Assembly (NCBI GenBank): GCA_023653785.1
Contig: JAMKCH010088071.1
Location: forward strand, 1 to 64,000
Direction of reading: 5' to 3'
DNA from: Ophioderma brevispina
Taxonomy: Eukaryota > Echinodermata > Ophiuroidea > Amphilepidida > Ophiodermatidae
DNA length: 64,000 bases
Shown here: in pieces, positions 47,701-58,904 of the stretch
Layout: each line of letters begins with the position of its first letter
Position numbering within the stretch: position 1 is the stretch's first letter
Notes under the pieces: generated by a model
What the model was told of the DNA's origin: nothing
Databases searched by the model: none
Seen by the model: only the letters and a program-made list of their open reading frames with translations
Program-made: the position numbers and the translations under genes

Positions 47701-48006
47701 TTGTGGGCGTATCATACAACAGATCCTCACAGCGACGGATTCAGGTGTATCCCATATGTTATTAGTATGGGAGGCAACTGGGGGATCTCTCTCCTATCGG
47801 TTGGTGCAATATAATATGTTTGTAATTTACTTTAAAGTTATTTGAAATTGTGTATTAATTGATGTAATCATGTTGTTTTAAACTAGAATTTTATCTATTT
47901 TGGGTATTGTCGTATGATAATGATATAATTGCTCCTTCTATGTGAAGCGCCTAGAGGCCTCGCATAGGCGCTATATCAAGATTGTATTATTATTCTTATT
48001 ATTATA
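44780..48006 (+). mobile_element. Near full-length L2-like non-LTR retrotransposon, decayed
   Basis: The plus strand can be followed as a LINE ORF2 through several frameshifts. The endonuclease runs from 'WLTGDSRADVAIADIQITLP' near 44,850, through 'VRDGLHVRINETCDFNSLEY' and 'SGHLLLTGDFNVPY' near 45,173-45,212, to 'VVGPTHIGNHTLDLL' near 45,280-45,325 and 'HLPFDHYAV' near 45,375. The linker has 'SKAKRDYHNKQITTCDERDL' near 45,752-45,810. The RT has 'FVGYADDTQ' near 46,690-46,720 (catalytic DD kept) after a degraded 'GVPRLG' block. The 3' domain has 'SRLDPCNS'-like sequence and 'MSPAYISELIQLYLP' near 47,286-47,330. The tail is 'ggcgctatatcaag' plus TTATTATTATT ending near 48,006, only about 90 bp before the decayed FN3 exon. 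Confidence 0.8.
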
Positions 48007-48096
48007 ACAAATATCGACATTAGCTACTCTCTAATAAAAAATAAAGGTGAAAATTGAAATTGGTCAAGAAAACAAATAACTTTCTTAATTGCACAG

Positions 48097-48423
48097 TGGA
48101 GGAGGTAAAGGATATAGAAGTGCCAGCACCAACGGTGCGTGAAATAACTACCCAGCCTCTTTTCAATCACATTAGGGGTGCCACCAGAGACTTTACCAAA
48201 CGACCCCACAAGGTCGAACGTTCACATCCTATGTAATCACATTTCGACGGCACATCGTCACGTTCAGTTGCGCTTCCTGCTGAAGAAGACGCATCATATG
48301 TTTTCAACAACTCGCACCAAATCACCTTACACAGTAGATTTTGACGCCGTTGTAACCCCGGCAGATGGTATTCCACACAGTTTGTGAATCTTGACTTCCC
48401 GTCTCAAAGCATTACTACCACAG
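48097..48423 (+). pseudogene. Decayed fibronectin type III exon
   Basis: Acceptor ttaattgcacag|TG and donor ACCACAG|gttagt frame a 327-bp stretch (divisible by three, phase 1-1) that still reads as an FN3 domain, but in pieces. The pieces are 'VPAPTVREITT' in one frame, 'VPPETLPNDPT' in a second, 'TSYVITF' in the third, 'SVALPAEEDASYVF' back in the first, 'YTVDFDAVVTPADG' and finally 'FVNLDFPSQSITT'. About five frameshifts are needed, which cancel overall. Resemblance to the 37,830 exon (DVDAIVTTPGDG, FVDLDIPTQ) is clear. Including it would introduce an in-frame stop (TAA near 48,233), so it is probably skipped or dead. The splice sites look intact. Confidence 0.75.
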
Positions 48424-48429
48424 GTTAGT

Positions 48430-49130
48430 TCAAGCTTTGTCGTTGCTAATTAAAATCAGTGTAGGCTACAAGTGAATATAAATGCAAGAAGAATAGAAAT
48501 CTTCTTTTCAAATTGGAGCCCAAATAATCTTGTTGGGTCCAATGATGATAACAACTTTTCTTTCATGATTTTTCCCAAAAACATATATTTTTGAAGGAAA
48601 TAATAAAAAACGGACATCTAAGTTAATTGGTCAGAAAGTAGTAGTAGTTAGTATGTAGTAGTAGTTACGGGCTACAGGACGTATATTTAAGTTTAGCTTT
48701 TTACAGTGAACAGCAGAATTAGCTAGGACAATTAGAATTGAAGCATTGCATGCATCCCTGTCAAATAAACTACCATTACCGGTATCATAAATAATGAATC
48801 ATTTTGTTTGAAGATATGAAAAATGACAACTGAGAAAAAAAGACGTAGTATAAACCCATTTCATGTCATTGTTTGATAAATAAATAGAACGTTGTAAATA
48901 GTGCCCTTGTCTAATACAGGGTAATTAAAGGCTGCGGAGGTCTCTAAGTCTTTGAACTTTTGACGAAATCGTGGGACGTCGGATAGGGTATATTCATATT
49001 CCAATTATCACGATGTTTATGACCGGAAACGGTTTCCGAATTGTAGTGGTTTTTTTTCGAGCAGACGTCCTCACTTTCAGCTGAAATTTCATGATGAAAA
49101 CCAGACACTTTTTACATTGGGGATAAGTTC
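48430..49130. other. Intron-like stretch, no feature recognised
   Basis: AT-rich with stops throughout. Confidence 0.4.
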
Positions 49131-49164
49131 GAATTATATTAGTAATTTAGTATACATATGGTAA

Positions 49165-49535
49165 AATCTGGTAAGGGGAGGCTTCAAAAACCACCATCCG
49201 GTTGCGTGCGGTTTGTCCGTTCTTCAGGTTTTAACAGGGATTCCATTCGGTAAACAAGGTAGTAAAACACGACGTTTCAATCGCCATGAACCGCAAGCCA
49301 AAACGGGAGGTTGAGGTTTGAAGTCGCCCCGTAGACTCAGTGAATGTCAAGGTTATTCACTATGAGGATAAGTGGTGTAAGCGGGCGGCTTCAACCCAAA
49401 AAACCATCGGTTTGCTTGCTGGTTTCATCCGGTTCTTCCAGGTTTTTTTTAACATATTCCATTGCTTGCAAACAATTTTAAACCACGGTTCAACCGCCAC
49501 GAACCGCAAGTCAACTGGAGTTGAGGTTTCGAAGT
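49165..49535. repeat. Diverged tandem duplication, unit about 205 bp
   Basis: Two copies (about 49,165-49,325 and 49,372-49,535) share in order 'ggcttcaa', 'aaaccatc', 'ttcttc.aggttttt', 'attccatt', 'caaccgccacgaaccgcaag'-type and 'ggttgaggttt..gaagtc' blocks. Confidence 0.65.
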
Positions 49536-49639
49536 CAACCCTAAGCAACGTATCTTCCTTGTGGGTCCACATGAATGGATTTCGCTACCGGGAGTTGCCT
49601 AAAGGGCCGTCTTCGATTGACCTTGAATAATCTGTTAAC

Positions 49640-51610
49640 GGACTCAAGTTGGCCAGTCCGAAAGGTTTAACAACAAGAAGTAATTGACACACTGTCACTA
49701 AAACAGCCCATTAATTTTCCACCTTAAAGATCTCCTGATGGCAATAAACTCCACTTTGCTCTGCCAGTGACTTTTTAACGAAAGAAAACAGCAAATGGAC
49801 TTTTTTTCGGTAAGCTTTGTTTCAAGGTTTTGAGGAGGATGTTGTTTGATTTTAGCTAATTTCAAATATCGGGTAGTTTCTGAATAAATGTATTTTGAAT
49901 GCACTCACCCATCCCCGTCTGTGCAGAATAGGGTCCAAGTTCCAAAATGCTTTGGAACTTGGCGGTCAAAGTTGTGTATAACTGATGCAGGCGAGTACGT
50001 GTCTCGTTTCGCGTACTGGTCACGACCCTAGGTGTGGAATCTGTGCAAATACCAATTGCAGCGGGGTAATTGGGATATTTCTGGGATTCATGCCCACCCA
50101 AGCGGTACCCACATGCTACCACCCTGCTCTCCCCCAGGCACCCGTACAAAGCACCACACGGCGACCCCCCACCCCCCCCCATTTAATGACAGGGGTAATG
50201 AAATGTTCTGCAGCAATCGCGGCAGGCCCAAGCGATTAAGATGAATAGGCAGATAAGGAGGGTAGCAAATTTGGTCATTTTTGGAATATTCGGGGTAGTA
50301 GTGGTCTGAACATCCGACCGGGTCGTGTCGGCTTTACAAGCACACATGATACCAACACCTACAATTGGGAGACTCTGTTAAGGTTCTGCGTCAGATTTCC
50401 AGGTTAACACAGCTTTTTGTGCCCTTAATACTGTAGACGGGTAAAATACAGAAGAAAGAAGTATCCCAGACGCTTTGTGTCATAGCCTAGAAAGCAATGT
50501 ATATCTCTACAATTTAAAAGTAAACGATCTATTGCCAATGTGCCATTGTATTTTTTGATATGATTTTAGAAGAGCTCTCTGACTCTTTTGGTTAAATTTG
50601 ATTGAGTACGTTTCATGATGGACTGCACTTGAGGGTATTTACGAGGGGAAGAGCCATGTTTAAATTATCTGTCGTAATGCTGGGTCAAGTACTATCTTTT
50701 GATATGGATTGTCATCATGCGCAGTCATGCATGATACATAATCCAAGTAAATGATGCCAAAAGTAGCCAGAGGAGTAGTGTAAATGTCCTTATAAAAAAA
50801 ACCACCCCCACCATTTTTTTTATTTTTTTTATTTTTTTTATTTGTTTTCGCGTGAAATTGTATTCGTGAATTGTACATTACCTCAATTTTGAAAATGCAT
50901 GGTGAATTATTCAACAATATAATTTATAATGCATGCCAGTTGGCATGCATGGACTTCCCCCTCAAATGAAAGCGCCTGACAGTTACTTGTCATGGTAAGG
51001 CATAATTACCAAGTATGTGGCTGTTTTGGAAAAGGGCATTCACAACCCGGGACTGGCCCATGACACAAAAACGACAATTAGACAATAGTTTTCCAAATCG
51101 GACCAAATTTAGCGAATTAAAAATAGCCATATCGACCAAAATTTTGTATAATCATCCAGAAATTGTCCATACCCTCAAAATAGGGCATACCCATCGACCC
51201 CGTGAAAGAGCGTGGGGGCGCCATAAGGACGCTCAATTCCGTCACCCTCAAGGCAGAGGAGTATTGTTTATGATCGGTCATGGACCTTTGACAAAAAATG
51301 ACCGAGAGGTCTCATGTCATGCCAATGTAGGTGCACTGATGCGGGTCGCATTCCCCCTCGGAGCTAGTGTGCAGAGCAACCCGAAAGCTTCCCGCACCGC
51401 CCAACTGGGATGTGCAACGAATGGTGTGCAGTCTATAAAGGGCATACATATGATCCTAGCCAAAAGGCCGACAAAGCGATCCACAGCACCAACTTGGAAG
51501 GTGATGTGCAGTGAAAGGAGGGGCACTGAGATACCCATAAATATTTATGCCTGAATACGCCAGGAGCGCGTCCCGTACAACCAAGTAGGTAAAGTTACCT
51601 AATTGGCTTA
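49640..51610. other. Intron-like stretch with one 179-codon open frame of unknown meaning
   Basis: A plus-strand frame at 51,015-51,554 is open for 179 codons, long for this AT-rich DNA. It is basic and low in acidic residues, without signal peptide, membrane segment or recognisable motif, and has no matching phase 1 splice pair that I could identify. It could be chance, an unrecognised transposon remnant, or a small gene. The rest (poly-T runs near 50,814-50,840, a tggcatgcatg palindrome near 50,940) is non-coding. Confidence 0.35.
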
Positions 51611-51639
51611 TTAAATATAAAAGCGTCAAAACCGAGGAC

Positions 51640-51985
51640 CCCCAAAGGCACCCCTCTAGTACACAATAAGAGGGGCTGATCTGTTGGAAGAAAGAGTTGG
51701 TGAATCATTTGGTAGTATCGGGTTCCCGTTAATGTCGCACTGTGTAATTGATTTTAATAAAAACAGATAAACAAAATCGTCCTGGGAACTTTCTGAATAG
51801 CTGACAAGGTAAACAATTTAACTATTCTGTTACTGCATATTAATATTCTGCGTACCCCAAGGGCACCCCTCCAGGACACAGTGAGAGGGGCTGATCTGTT
51901 GGAAGAAAGAGTTGGTGAATCATTTGGTCGCATCGGTTTTCTAGGTAATTTCGCATTTGTGTCATTGATTTTTATCCAATTGCTC
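51640..51985. repeat. Direct repeat, unit about 125 bp, offset about 217 bp
   Basis: 'gaggggctgatctgttggaa' plus 'gaaagagttggtgaatcatt' occurs at about 51,671 and 51,887. Both are preceded by 'ccccaa.ggcacccct' and followed by a diverged 'gtgt.attgattttta' end. The copies are highly similar in the core. Confidence 0.75.
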
Positions 51986-52401
51986 GTCGAATTCGTCAAT
52001 ATCTGCGGATAAAAATCTAAAAAAAATAAAAAAATAAAACTATACTTAGTAGTTTGCTGATTCATTCATTATCGTGTCGATTAAGTGCATCCTCCATCCT
52101 CAACCCAACCCTCCCTACTTTCTTCCTCCACAATTCTCACACCAACTGATATGTTGAATCGAATATCAATACGTTGACACAATGACACAAAAAGTGAACA
52201 TCAGTTTACAGAATATTTTAATTTGTTTGGGCGTTTCTTGCGATTGACCATTATTTCAGGATGCATTACACATGTCTTTTGATTTAAATCAATTAAACAA
52301 GTGCGAAAATTTACTTATTTAACTTATATATTTCCGACTTTTGAACGAGCTGGAGGCAGTTAAACCAACTATTTTGAAATTGCTTCACACTGCCATTACA
52401 G

Positions 52402-52642
52402 CTGATACCACACCACCGACGATCATTTACTGTCCGGATGACTTCCCGAGTACTAGCCACAACTGAGACCGAGGCTATAGTATATGTGTGGAGCCAAACT
52501 GCAGTGGACGACACTGGCATTACAACGTATTCAATCCAACATTCCTGGAGATAGGTTCGTATTGAAGACCACTAGTGTTGTATGATTTTCAGATGCTGCT
52601 GGCAATACCGCTGTTTGTTCCTTTACCATTACCGTCCAAACA
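52402..52642 (+). pseudogene. Decayed HYR (hyalin repeat) exon
   Basis: After the acceptor tgccattacag|CT the reading begins 'ADTTPPTIIYCPDDFPST', the canonical start of a HYR domain (an extracellular Ig-like fold common in echinoderm adhesion proteins). It resumes after a frameshift as 'AIVYVWSQTAVDDTG' (family: V.W..P.A.DNSG), then 'PGDRFVL', and ends 'FSDAAGNTAVCSFTITVQ', the typical C-terminal strand. At least three frameshifts and one frameshift-generated stop (TGA near 52,579) break it. The donor (ACA|gtatta) is weak. The phase at the 5' end is 1, as for the other exons. The identity is clear; the exon is dead unless the breaks are assembly errors. Confidence 0.75.
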
Positions 52643-52649
52643 GTATTAT

Positions 52650-54810
52650 GTTAAAAGTATATAGTTACATGTACATGCATTTTGGCTTTGCTGTATTCTT
52701 GAATTGTTGGAAATATTTAGATGGTTCTTTGTCCCCCAGTGCCAATCTTTGCATAATGGGTATAATTCCAATGATTTATTCCGGATTTTGAACATAACAA
52801 AGAAATATTTCATCATCAATAATACACTGGACAACGCACAAGTATACCTTGCAATAAAGATTGCAATACAACAAACATTAGAAAATCATTATTAAATATG
52901 ATTTTACACTCTTTTTACACTCTTTAAAAACTGCCGGTTACTTACAGACTTTTTAAAAAACTGAAAGAAATCATATTTATTTTAAACTGCGTAAACTGAA
53001 GCATGCGTTTGCATGTTTGTCCGGTATACTTTTAGGTTTAAAATAAAATCAACCCCTGTTACCTGCAAAAAAAATCAACACATCTAAAATTAAAGGCATT
53101 TACTAACTGTGCACGTATGACGAGGTTTCTGACATGTAGTCGTTACACAGAGAGAAAACGGCATAACTGTCAATTATCACTCACACCTTTTCTTTCACGT
53201 GCTTTAATAGATGAGTTGACCCTTTACGCAACGCCGGGCACGAACAAAGCACTGCCGGGCTGTATGCGTGAGCATCTGCATGGCTTGTGCTTTACAATTC
53301 GCGCTCAATTAGCGTGAAAAGTCATGAATTTTGTAACTGTATGGCATATTCTTCGCACCTCTAACATGTTCAGTAGACCATGGGCTAACTTGTGTTTGTA
53401 GCATTGATGTCCCTCATCTATAAAGTATGTGGCAAAGGTATAATATAATTATGCTAAACTCTATGGAAGCATAGCCCTCATAATAAGTAAATTTATTTAT
53501 GTAGATTCCCATTGACCGTAGAGTTATGGGCGGAGTTGGACTTCATCCATTCTCAAAATAGGGGACATAAATACCTATGAAATCTTCGATTTCCTCCTCG
53601 CATTACAAAAGAGACCGAGTTGCAGAAACTGGCGACTACAAATAAAGTTACTTTGTTCGTCAGTCATACTTTGTATTTTTAATTTTTGATCATCAGTGTG
53701 TCTACAACAGAATTGGTTTTAATCATTGTTTACCCAAACAGCATAGCATAGATTTTAGAAGGCTTCAGTCACCTGTGTGTTTCATAAAATCAGCTTTCAC
53801 TGCTTTCACTGAAACTTTTTAGTTTGCGCTTTCACTGAACAGTCTAGGTTTTATTCTTGACCATTGTCCTGGACTGTGAATGGTCCAACCGCTCAAGGTT
53901 GGCTGGCTATCGTGGCTTTAGCGCACATCATACCACAAGTACACGGACTAAAGTTTTTATATACTCATCCCCTCAATTCAAATTCATCCTCCACCTACAA
54001 AGCGGAGAGGCTATCCACTACAACTGGATCTAGTATAATACCCTGTAAACAGTTTTACTTGTTGTGGAAACGCGATATGTAACCTTACTTTAAAGCGCAA
54101 TCATCTTTTTTCAAATTCAAAATGCCCATTTTGTCTCTATATTGAGGTATTAGGTCATATCAACCCCTTATATTACTTATATTACTGTTTCTTTATGAAA
54201 CAGTCACTAAGTGTTTTAAAGCGGTCTTAAAGTTGCCATTTACAACTGTTTTGTTCCTTAATAAGTCGGATCCCGACTTTTATCCAGTAAAATGGCATAA
54301 AAATCTAATTTCTTGACAAATACGACGTGGTAGAGAGAAAATTTCCACACACTTTTGCAACACGAAGTCATGGGGAAATCAGTATGGTTAACCGTAATCA
54401 TACCAGTGCGTGAATCCTACCTACGTCACAAACTACTACCACCTTCGAGTTTTTGTGAATTGGTTTACCGTTGAAAATGAATGACAGAATACCTCAACCT
54501 TGAAACTGAACTTGAATGTCCATTACATAATAATTAAGTGATTAAATTGGGGGTTGTGTTAACTCGAAAGAGACTTTATCAAGCCCTGCGTTACATTTTG
54601 TCAATGTTTGCTTTTTCGAACAAGAAGGCATAAAGATACATATTTCGACTTTTTTATTTGAAATTTATAAGAGAAACTTGAAATAATTTGAGATGCCTTA
54701 ATCTTTTAGTATATTACAACGCAATCCCATGACGGGGTGCGTTGTGCAATGTTAGTCATCAATCTTGGCTATAATAGCTATAATTATACAATCGGACTTC
54801 CATGTTATTT
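52650..54810. other. Intron-like stretch, no feature recognised
   Basis: AT-rich with no domain-like reading. Short open frames (52,582-52,791; 53,117-53,317; 53,864-54,082) are unrecognised and lack matching splice signals. Confidence 0.45.
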
Positions 54811-54816
54811 TTCCAG

Positions 54817-55047
54817 TATGCAGAAATGAGCGGACCAGGAGTTTTCAGTGCCGCTGTGTCTGGTATTTGCATTGTCGAACGTTGGATATGTGATGGTATC
54901 GTAGATTGTAGTAGTAGCAGAGCTTAGAAATGAATTGTGCGATGAAGAAACTCAGTTACCTGTTTCAATCGTCGGTGCCTGCCACTGTCCGGTTGAATGT
55001 ACACGAGTGTGCGGACTGCAGGGACAACTCCGATGAAGAGAATTGTC
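54817..55047 (+). pseudogene. Decayed double LDLa exon
   Basis: Acceptor tttttccag|TA and donor AATTGTC|gtgagt give a 231-bp, phase 1-1 stretch. The first LDLa survives as 'CRNERTRSFQC' in one frame and 'GICIVERWICDGIVDC' in another, with the SDE segment degraded. Of the second only the C-terminal signature 'CADCRDNSDEENC' is readable. Stops and frameshifts lie between them. The design parallels the intact two-LDLa exon at 62,798. Both splice sites look usable, so loss must be by skipping or the whole segment is silent. Confidence 0.72.
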
Positions 55048-55339
55048 GTGAGTTGAGAGTTTACGGACTCATCTATCCGTTTTTGGGCTATAGTGAAGTT
55101 TTAGTATGTGGTTCTTCGTACGTAATTTGAAAGATTTGATCCTACCATTAATCTCATCATTATACTGCAATAATGAGCATTTATGTAGCATATTTTAAAA
55201 TAATATCTCGGAAACGAAGCTTCACACAGACAAGACAACCATTGACTTTTTTATACGCCCGCAAATCTACGTCCATAGTATGTCATGCCTGAGTGGACAG
55301 TTTTTTCTGCAAAGCACTGTGTAACTGGTATGAAAGGTC

Positions 55340-55620
55340 AGTATGTTGTGAGGGCTAGTTGGTGTAGCGTCGAGTCGCTCACCTTTCACAATGCGGCCCG
55401 GGTTCGATTCCCGGTCGAGCCAGTGTCGTATGTGAATTTGGTTTGCATCCATACCCGGCCTCGCAGATTTTCTCCGACAACTTCGGTTTCCCCTCTCCTG
55501 CACTACAATCTGACTTCTTCCCATATCCTTTCCCCGTTGTTCTGGAGGCGTCCCTTGAATGTAATGCATATAGCAATATTGGGTTCTGCCGGCAAATTCC
55601 CGAATGTTATAAATAAATAC
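55340..55620 (+). mobile_element. tRNA-derived SINE
   Basis: The head has the two internal RNA polymerase III promoter boxes: an A-box-like 'tagttggtgtagcg' (55,361) and a perfect-looking B box 'gggttcgattccc' (about 55,400-55,412) within a T-arm stem CCGGG/CCCGG. The acceptor and D stems pair poorly, so it is not a working tRNA. A tRNA-unrelated body follows (cctctcctgcactacaatct) and the unit ends in an AT-rich 'aaataaata' tail near 55,620. Confidence 0.65.
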
Positions 55621-55639
55621 GCATGAGTTAGTATGCACG

Positions 55640-56850
55640 TGGATTTACGACTGATTTTTGGGAACTTACCCCTGGTTACCAAAAGAAATAACAAATTACA
55701 CAATTTCTGTTAAAGATTAGCAAATTATGTAGCATAGAATTAAGTAAAGAAAATGTTACATGAAAATATTTACCTAGATTAAATAATTGTACAGCTATTA
55801 GACTATTTAAATTAATAATTCTATGATTATATACATAAGGTTATGTATTTTGTTTATGTGTAAAATATTTGACCATCGGCAGAAGCTTACAATTAATGTA
55901 CCAGCTATATCTGTTTGTAAAAATAATTTCTATTTAAACCGTACATTCTAAATGTTTTAAAAGGAAGATAAAAAAGAAAGATATAATAATCTTAAATGAT
56001 GTGTTTATGTTGTAGCTAACAGAATGTTTCAGGATTATCGAGAATATCTAGACTGATTCTAGCCATTGTGCAATGTACCATGTAGGGCACTTACATGTTG
56101 GCTCTTGTTGCATACATTTACAATACAATATTGACGTTGTGTATTGGGGTGTTTTGTTGTGGCTGATGTAGTAACTTAGTGGCACGTTAGTAGCCTTGGC
56201 TCATGTTACCTGTTCCGAATTATATATGCCATAGTTTTGTTTTGGATTAATTGATCAGTATCTCTACCAAAGTTTTATAGACCGTCACCCATAAGGTTTT
56301 GTATTCTAAAAATGTTTAATGATACGGATTCCAAATATGAAATGGTTGTTGCGTTCGGCATCTTCTTGTGGTTATAATGGAAGGGGTAAAAAATACCCTG
56401 TAGGAATCTGTGGGGATGGGGATATTTACCTCTCCTATTAAAGGGAACCACCCTATGCAAAATAAAAAGCATATTTTGAAACAGTATCAATAAATGTTTT
56501 GATATTTTACAAAGAATCTTGGTAGTACAACGTTAAATTTTCTTGTAAAATAAACACATTGCCGTTAGCCTATTTTCTCAAATACTTGGAAAGGAAGCAC
56601 CACACGCTTGTGACCCATTACGTTTTTTTATAGACTCTCGTTACCGCAGGAATATTTTGAGCTAATATTGATAGATTTAGAGGCAGTTTTCAAACATTTT
56701 GATCCCCCATAGTAACTTACCCCTCTCCTGGGCTACACGCAGCCACATGTCTCCGGCGGATTTGCAAAAGTTATATTTTTCTCTGATTTTCCATATTCAG
56801 CTATTGGTATCCCGTGCGTTTGATCAAAACCTTCATACACGATAGCGCGC
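55640..56850. other. Intron-like stretch, no feature recognised
   Basis: AT-rich with stops in all frames. Confidence 0.45.
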
Positions 56851-56857
56851 ATTTTTC

Positions 56858-57602
56858 GGGAGTTTTTCCGTACCTGACCCATCTGACACCCTTTGTATTC
56901 TGGACACCTTATGAATTCGGAACCTTACGGAATGAGCATGTGCTTTATTTCGTAAAGGTTGCCAAATTCATAGTGTGTCTAAAAAAGTGTCCAGATCGGC
57001 CATATCCATATCCATACCCAGGGCTTAAATCACTCACGATGGAGGAACCCTCCCTAGAATGTTTCCCCAAACCCATCTCTTGGCCCATTCTTGTCCAAAT
57101 TGGACAAAGTTGTTTTGTCCAATTCGTCTCTCCATCTGGTTTTTGGACGTCCCTGGATTCTGGTCCATTCCTCTGGGGGTCCACTCCTGTCCTCTGATGT
57201 CCCCTTTATCTGCAGTTTAGCACGTGGGTGCCGCCCGTTTATGGTGGCACTCCTAATGCCTTCTGATGCCAAGCATGATTCGCTCCATTTTCCTCTGTGC
57301 AACTGCAGGCATCACCATCGTGGCGTTATTTCCCCAAAAAAAAGCCCACGTTTTACTGCCGTATGTTATAACAGAAGATGTATTCATTGAACACCTTCTC
57401 TTTACTCATACTTCTTATTTTTCACGATGTTTTCCACTTTTGCAAATGCTGCCCAGCCTAGTCCAATTCTCCGTCTGATCTCAGGCAGTAAATCATCATC
57501 ACGCATCACTGTCTTCCCAAGGTAGATGTTGCTGTTGTCCTTTCATGACTTCCCGTCTACAGGTTACTCTTGGGCCAATGGGCCAGGTTTACGGAAACTC
57601 CC
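56858..57602. mobile_element. MULE-like MITE carrying an internal retrotransposon fragment
   Basis: The ends 'gggagtttttccgtacctga' and 'ccaggtttacggaaactccc' belong to the family at 43,223. Flanking 9-mers GCATTTTTC (56,849-56,857 and 57,603-57,611) are identical, proving the whole 745-bp unit moved or was duplicated at its borders as one element. The left arm is nearly full length (to about 56,990), but only about 25 bp of the right arm remains. The difference is filled by the RTE-like piece at about 57,000-57,565. Confidence 0.75.
57000..57565 (-). mobile_element. RTE-like non-LTR retrotransposon C-terminal fragment
   Basis: The minus strand reads, in order, 'EIRRRIGLGWAAFAKVENI' near 57,430-57,485, 'TYGSKTWA'-like near 57,340, 'ASEGIRSATING' near 57,240-57,270 and 'RIQGRPKTRWRDELDK' near 57,105-57,155. 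The 'GRP..RW.D' motif followed by a short tail is the standard C-terminus of RTE-type RT proteins. Frameshifts are present. It lies inside the MULE-like MITE. Confidence 0.7.
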
Positions 57603-57933
57603 GCATTTTTCACCTGGGTCCCCAAAGATCGTCTTGGACTCAAAACGTTTTAGCCACAAACTTACCCATTCTGGTTTTGTAACTTTTTGCATCATCACAT
57701 TGCGAGCGTCCTACATTGATCTTACATTAGCAAGTGGAATAACCTGTTACCGCGTTTGTTAATTACATTTGAAGGACCTGAAACAGACGATAGGGTGTTG
57801 GCATTTCAATTTAAACATCGCTCACAGAAAGGTTGCGAATTTGGCAAAGTAAACAAATTTGGGGCAAAATTGCAGAATAGGCAGAACAACATATACCTGA
57901 CAAAGAGGAGAAGAAGCCAATCCATTATTTAAG

Positions 57934-58142
57934 CAGTGGCGTAACCAGACCTTTGTAAATGGGGGGGGGGGGGGGCAGAATGGGTTCCAATCATTTTTTG
58001 AAGGGGGCTAATTTTGGGTCCTTCTCCATAGACACTGTACAAAAGGTCCGTTCCTTTTGGGGGGGGGGCTGGCGGGGGGGGGCAAGGTTCCGTTGGGGGG
58101 GGGCTTGCGTCCCCCCGATGCCCCCCTGCTGGTTACGCACTG
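57934..58142. mobile_element. hAT-like MITE with G-rich interior
   Basis: It starts 'CAGTGGCGTAACCAG' and ends with the near-inverse 'CTGGTTACGC.ACTG'. CAGNGGCG ends are typical of hAT-type non-autonomous elements. The interior contains five runs of 7-15 G on the plus strand, which could form G-quadruplexes. No clear 8-bp duplication was found at the flanks. Confidence 0.6.
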
Positions 58143-58249
58143 ATTAGTTGATGTGACTCAGCCCAGAGCGTACGGCCATGAACATTATTGCATATCGTCA
58201 TTTTGGATTTTTGAATAATTTTCCTGCAGTTGTGGATTTCGAACCAAAG

Positions 58250-58895
58250 ACCCTTTTTCTTCAATTTTTAGAATCTTGCAAAAGAGGGTGGGGTGGGGGG
58301 TGGGGTGGAGGTACATAGGACGCCACATTTTGTTTTTCGTACGCTATTCTTTAACGTTAATTCTTTTTGCCCAAAATTTATGAATTGCCTAAATATCAGC
58401 TTCACATATTTTGGTGGAAAAAATCCATGGCGTTATTATGCTTACTCACATAATTAGCCTTTGGCGGCGCTATTCAAAATTGCTTTGCCCTGAAATCGTA
58501 CTGGAGTATCTTTTTTAAAAATTTTGAGCAATGTAAATGTATTTGTACTCTATTATGAGCCCAATTTATAGAAAAAGTCCCATTTGGTAAAGTGTTTTTT
58601 TTTTTCTTTTGCTGAGAGAATTGGGTGCGCACGCAAAAACCAGTTTTGGACCGCCCTTTTGCATCGGTACAACCGATTTTTTCCATTGTTTCCCTGTTAT
58701 GTGGTCGTGTTGATGTACTCCATTAATAACCAGAGTTTGGTAAAAAATCCACCGGCATGATGTTTTTTTTTGGGGGGGGTCCATGGGACCCATCTTAGAC
58801 ACAACGGGAGTGCAACAATACCTTATGCCACTTAAGTGATAAATGAACCGATCTTTCATAGCAACATGACGATGTCTTTAAAGTCTTACGTAATT
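58250..58895. other. Non-coding stretch with G-rich dispersed piece
   Basis: It contains 'ggggggggtccatgggaccc' at about 58,773, shared with 29.4 and 29.95 kb. No exon is seen. Confidence 0.45.
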
Positions 58896-58904
58896 TTTTT
58901 TACA

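Noticed and set aside
55354..55425. Possible functional tRNA gene
   Set aside because: The B box and T arm are good but the acceptor and D stems do not pair well and a SINE-type body follows directly.
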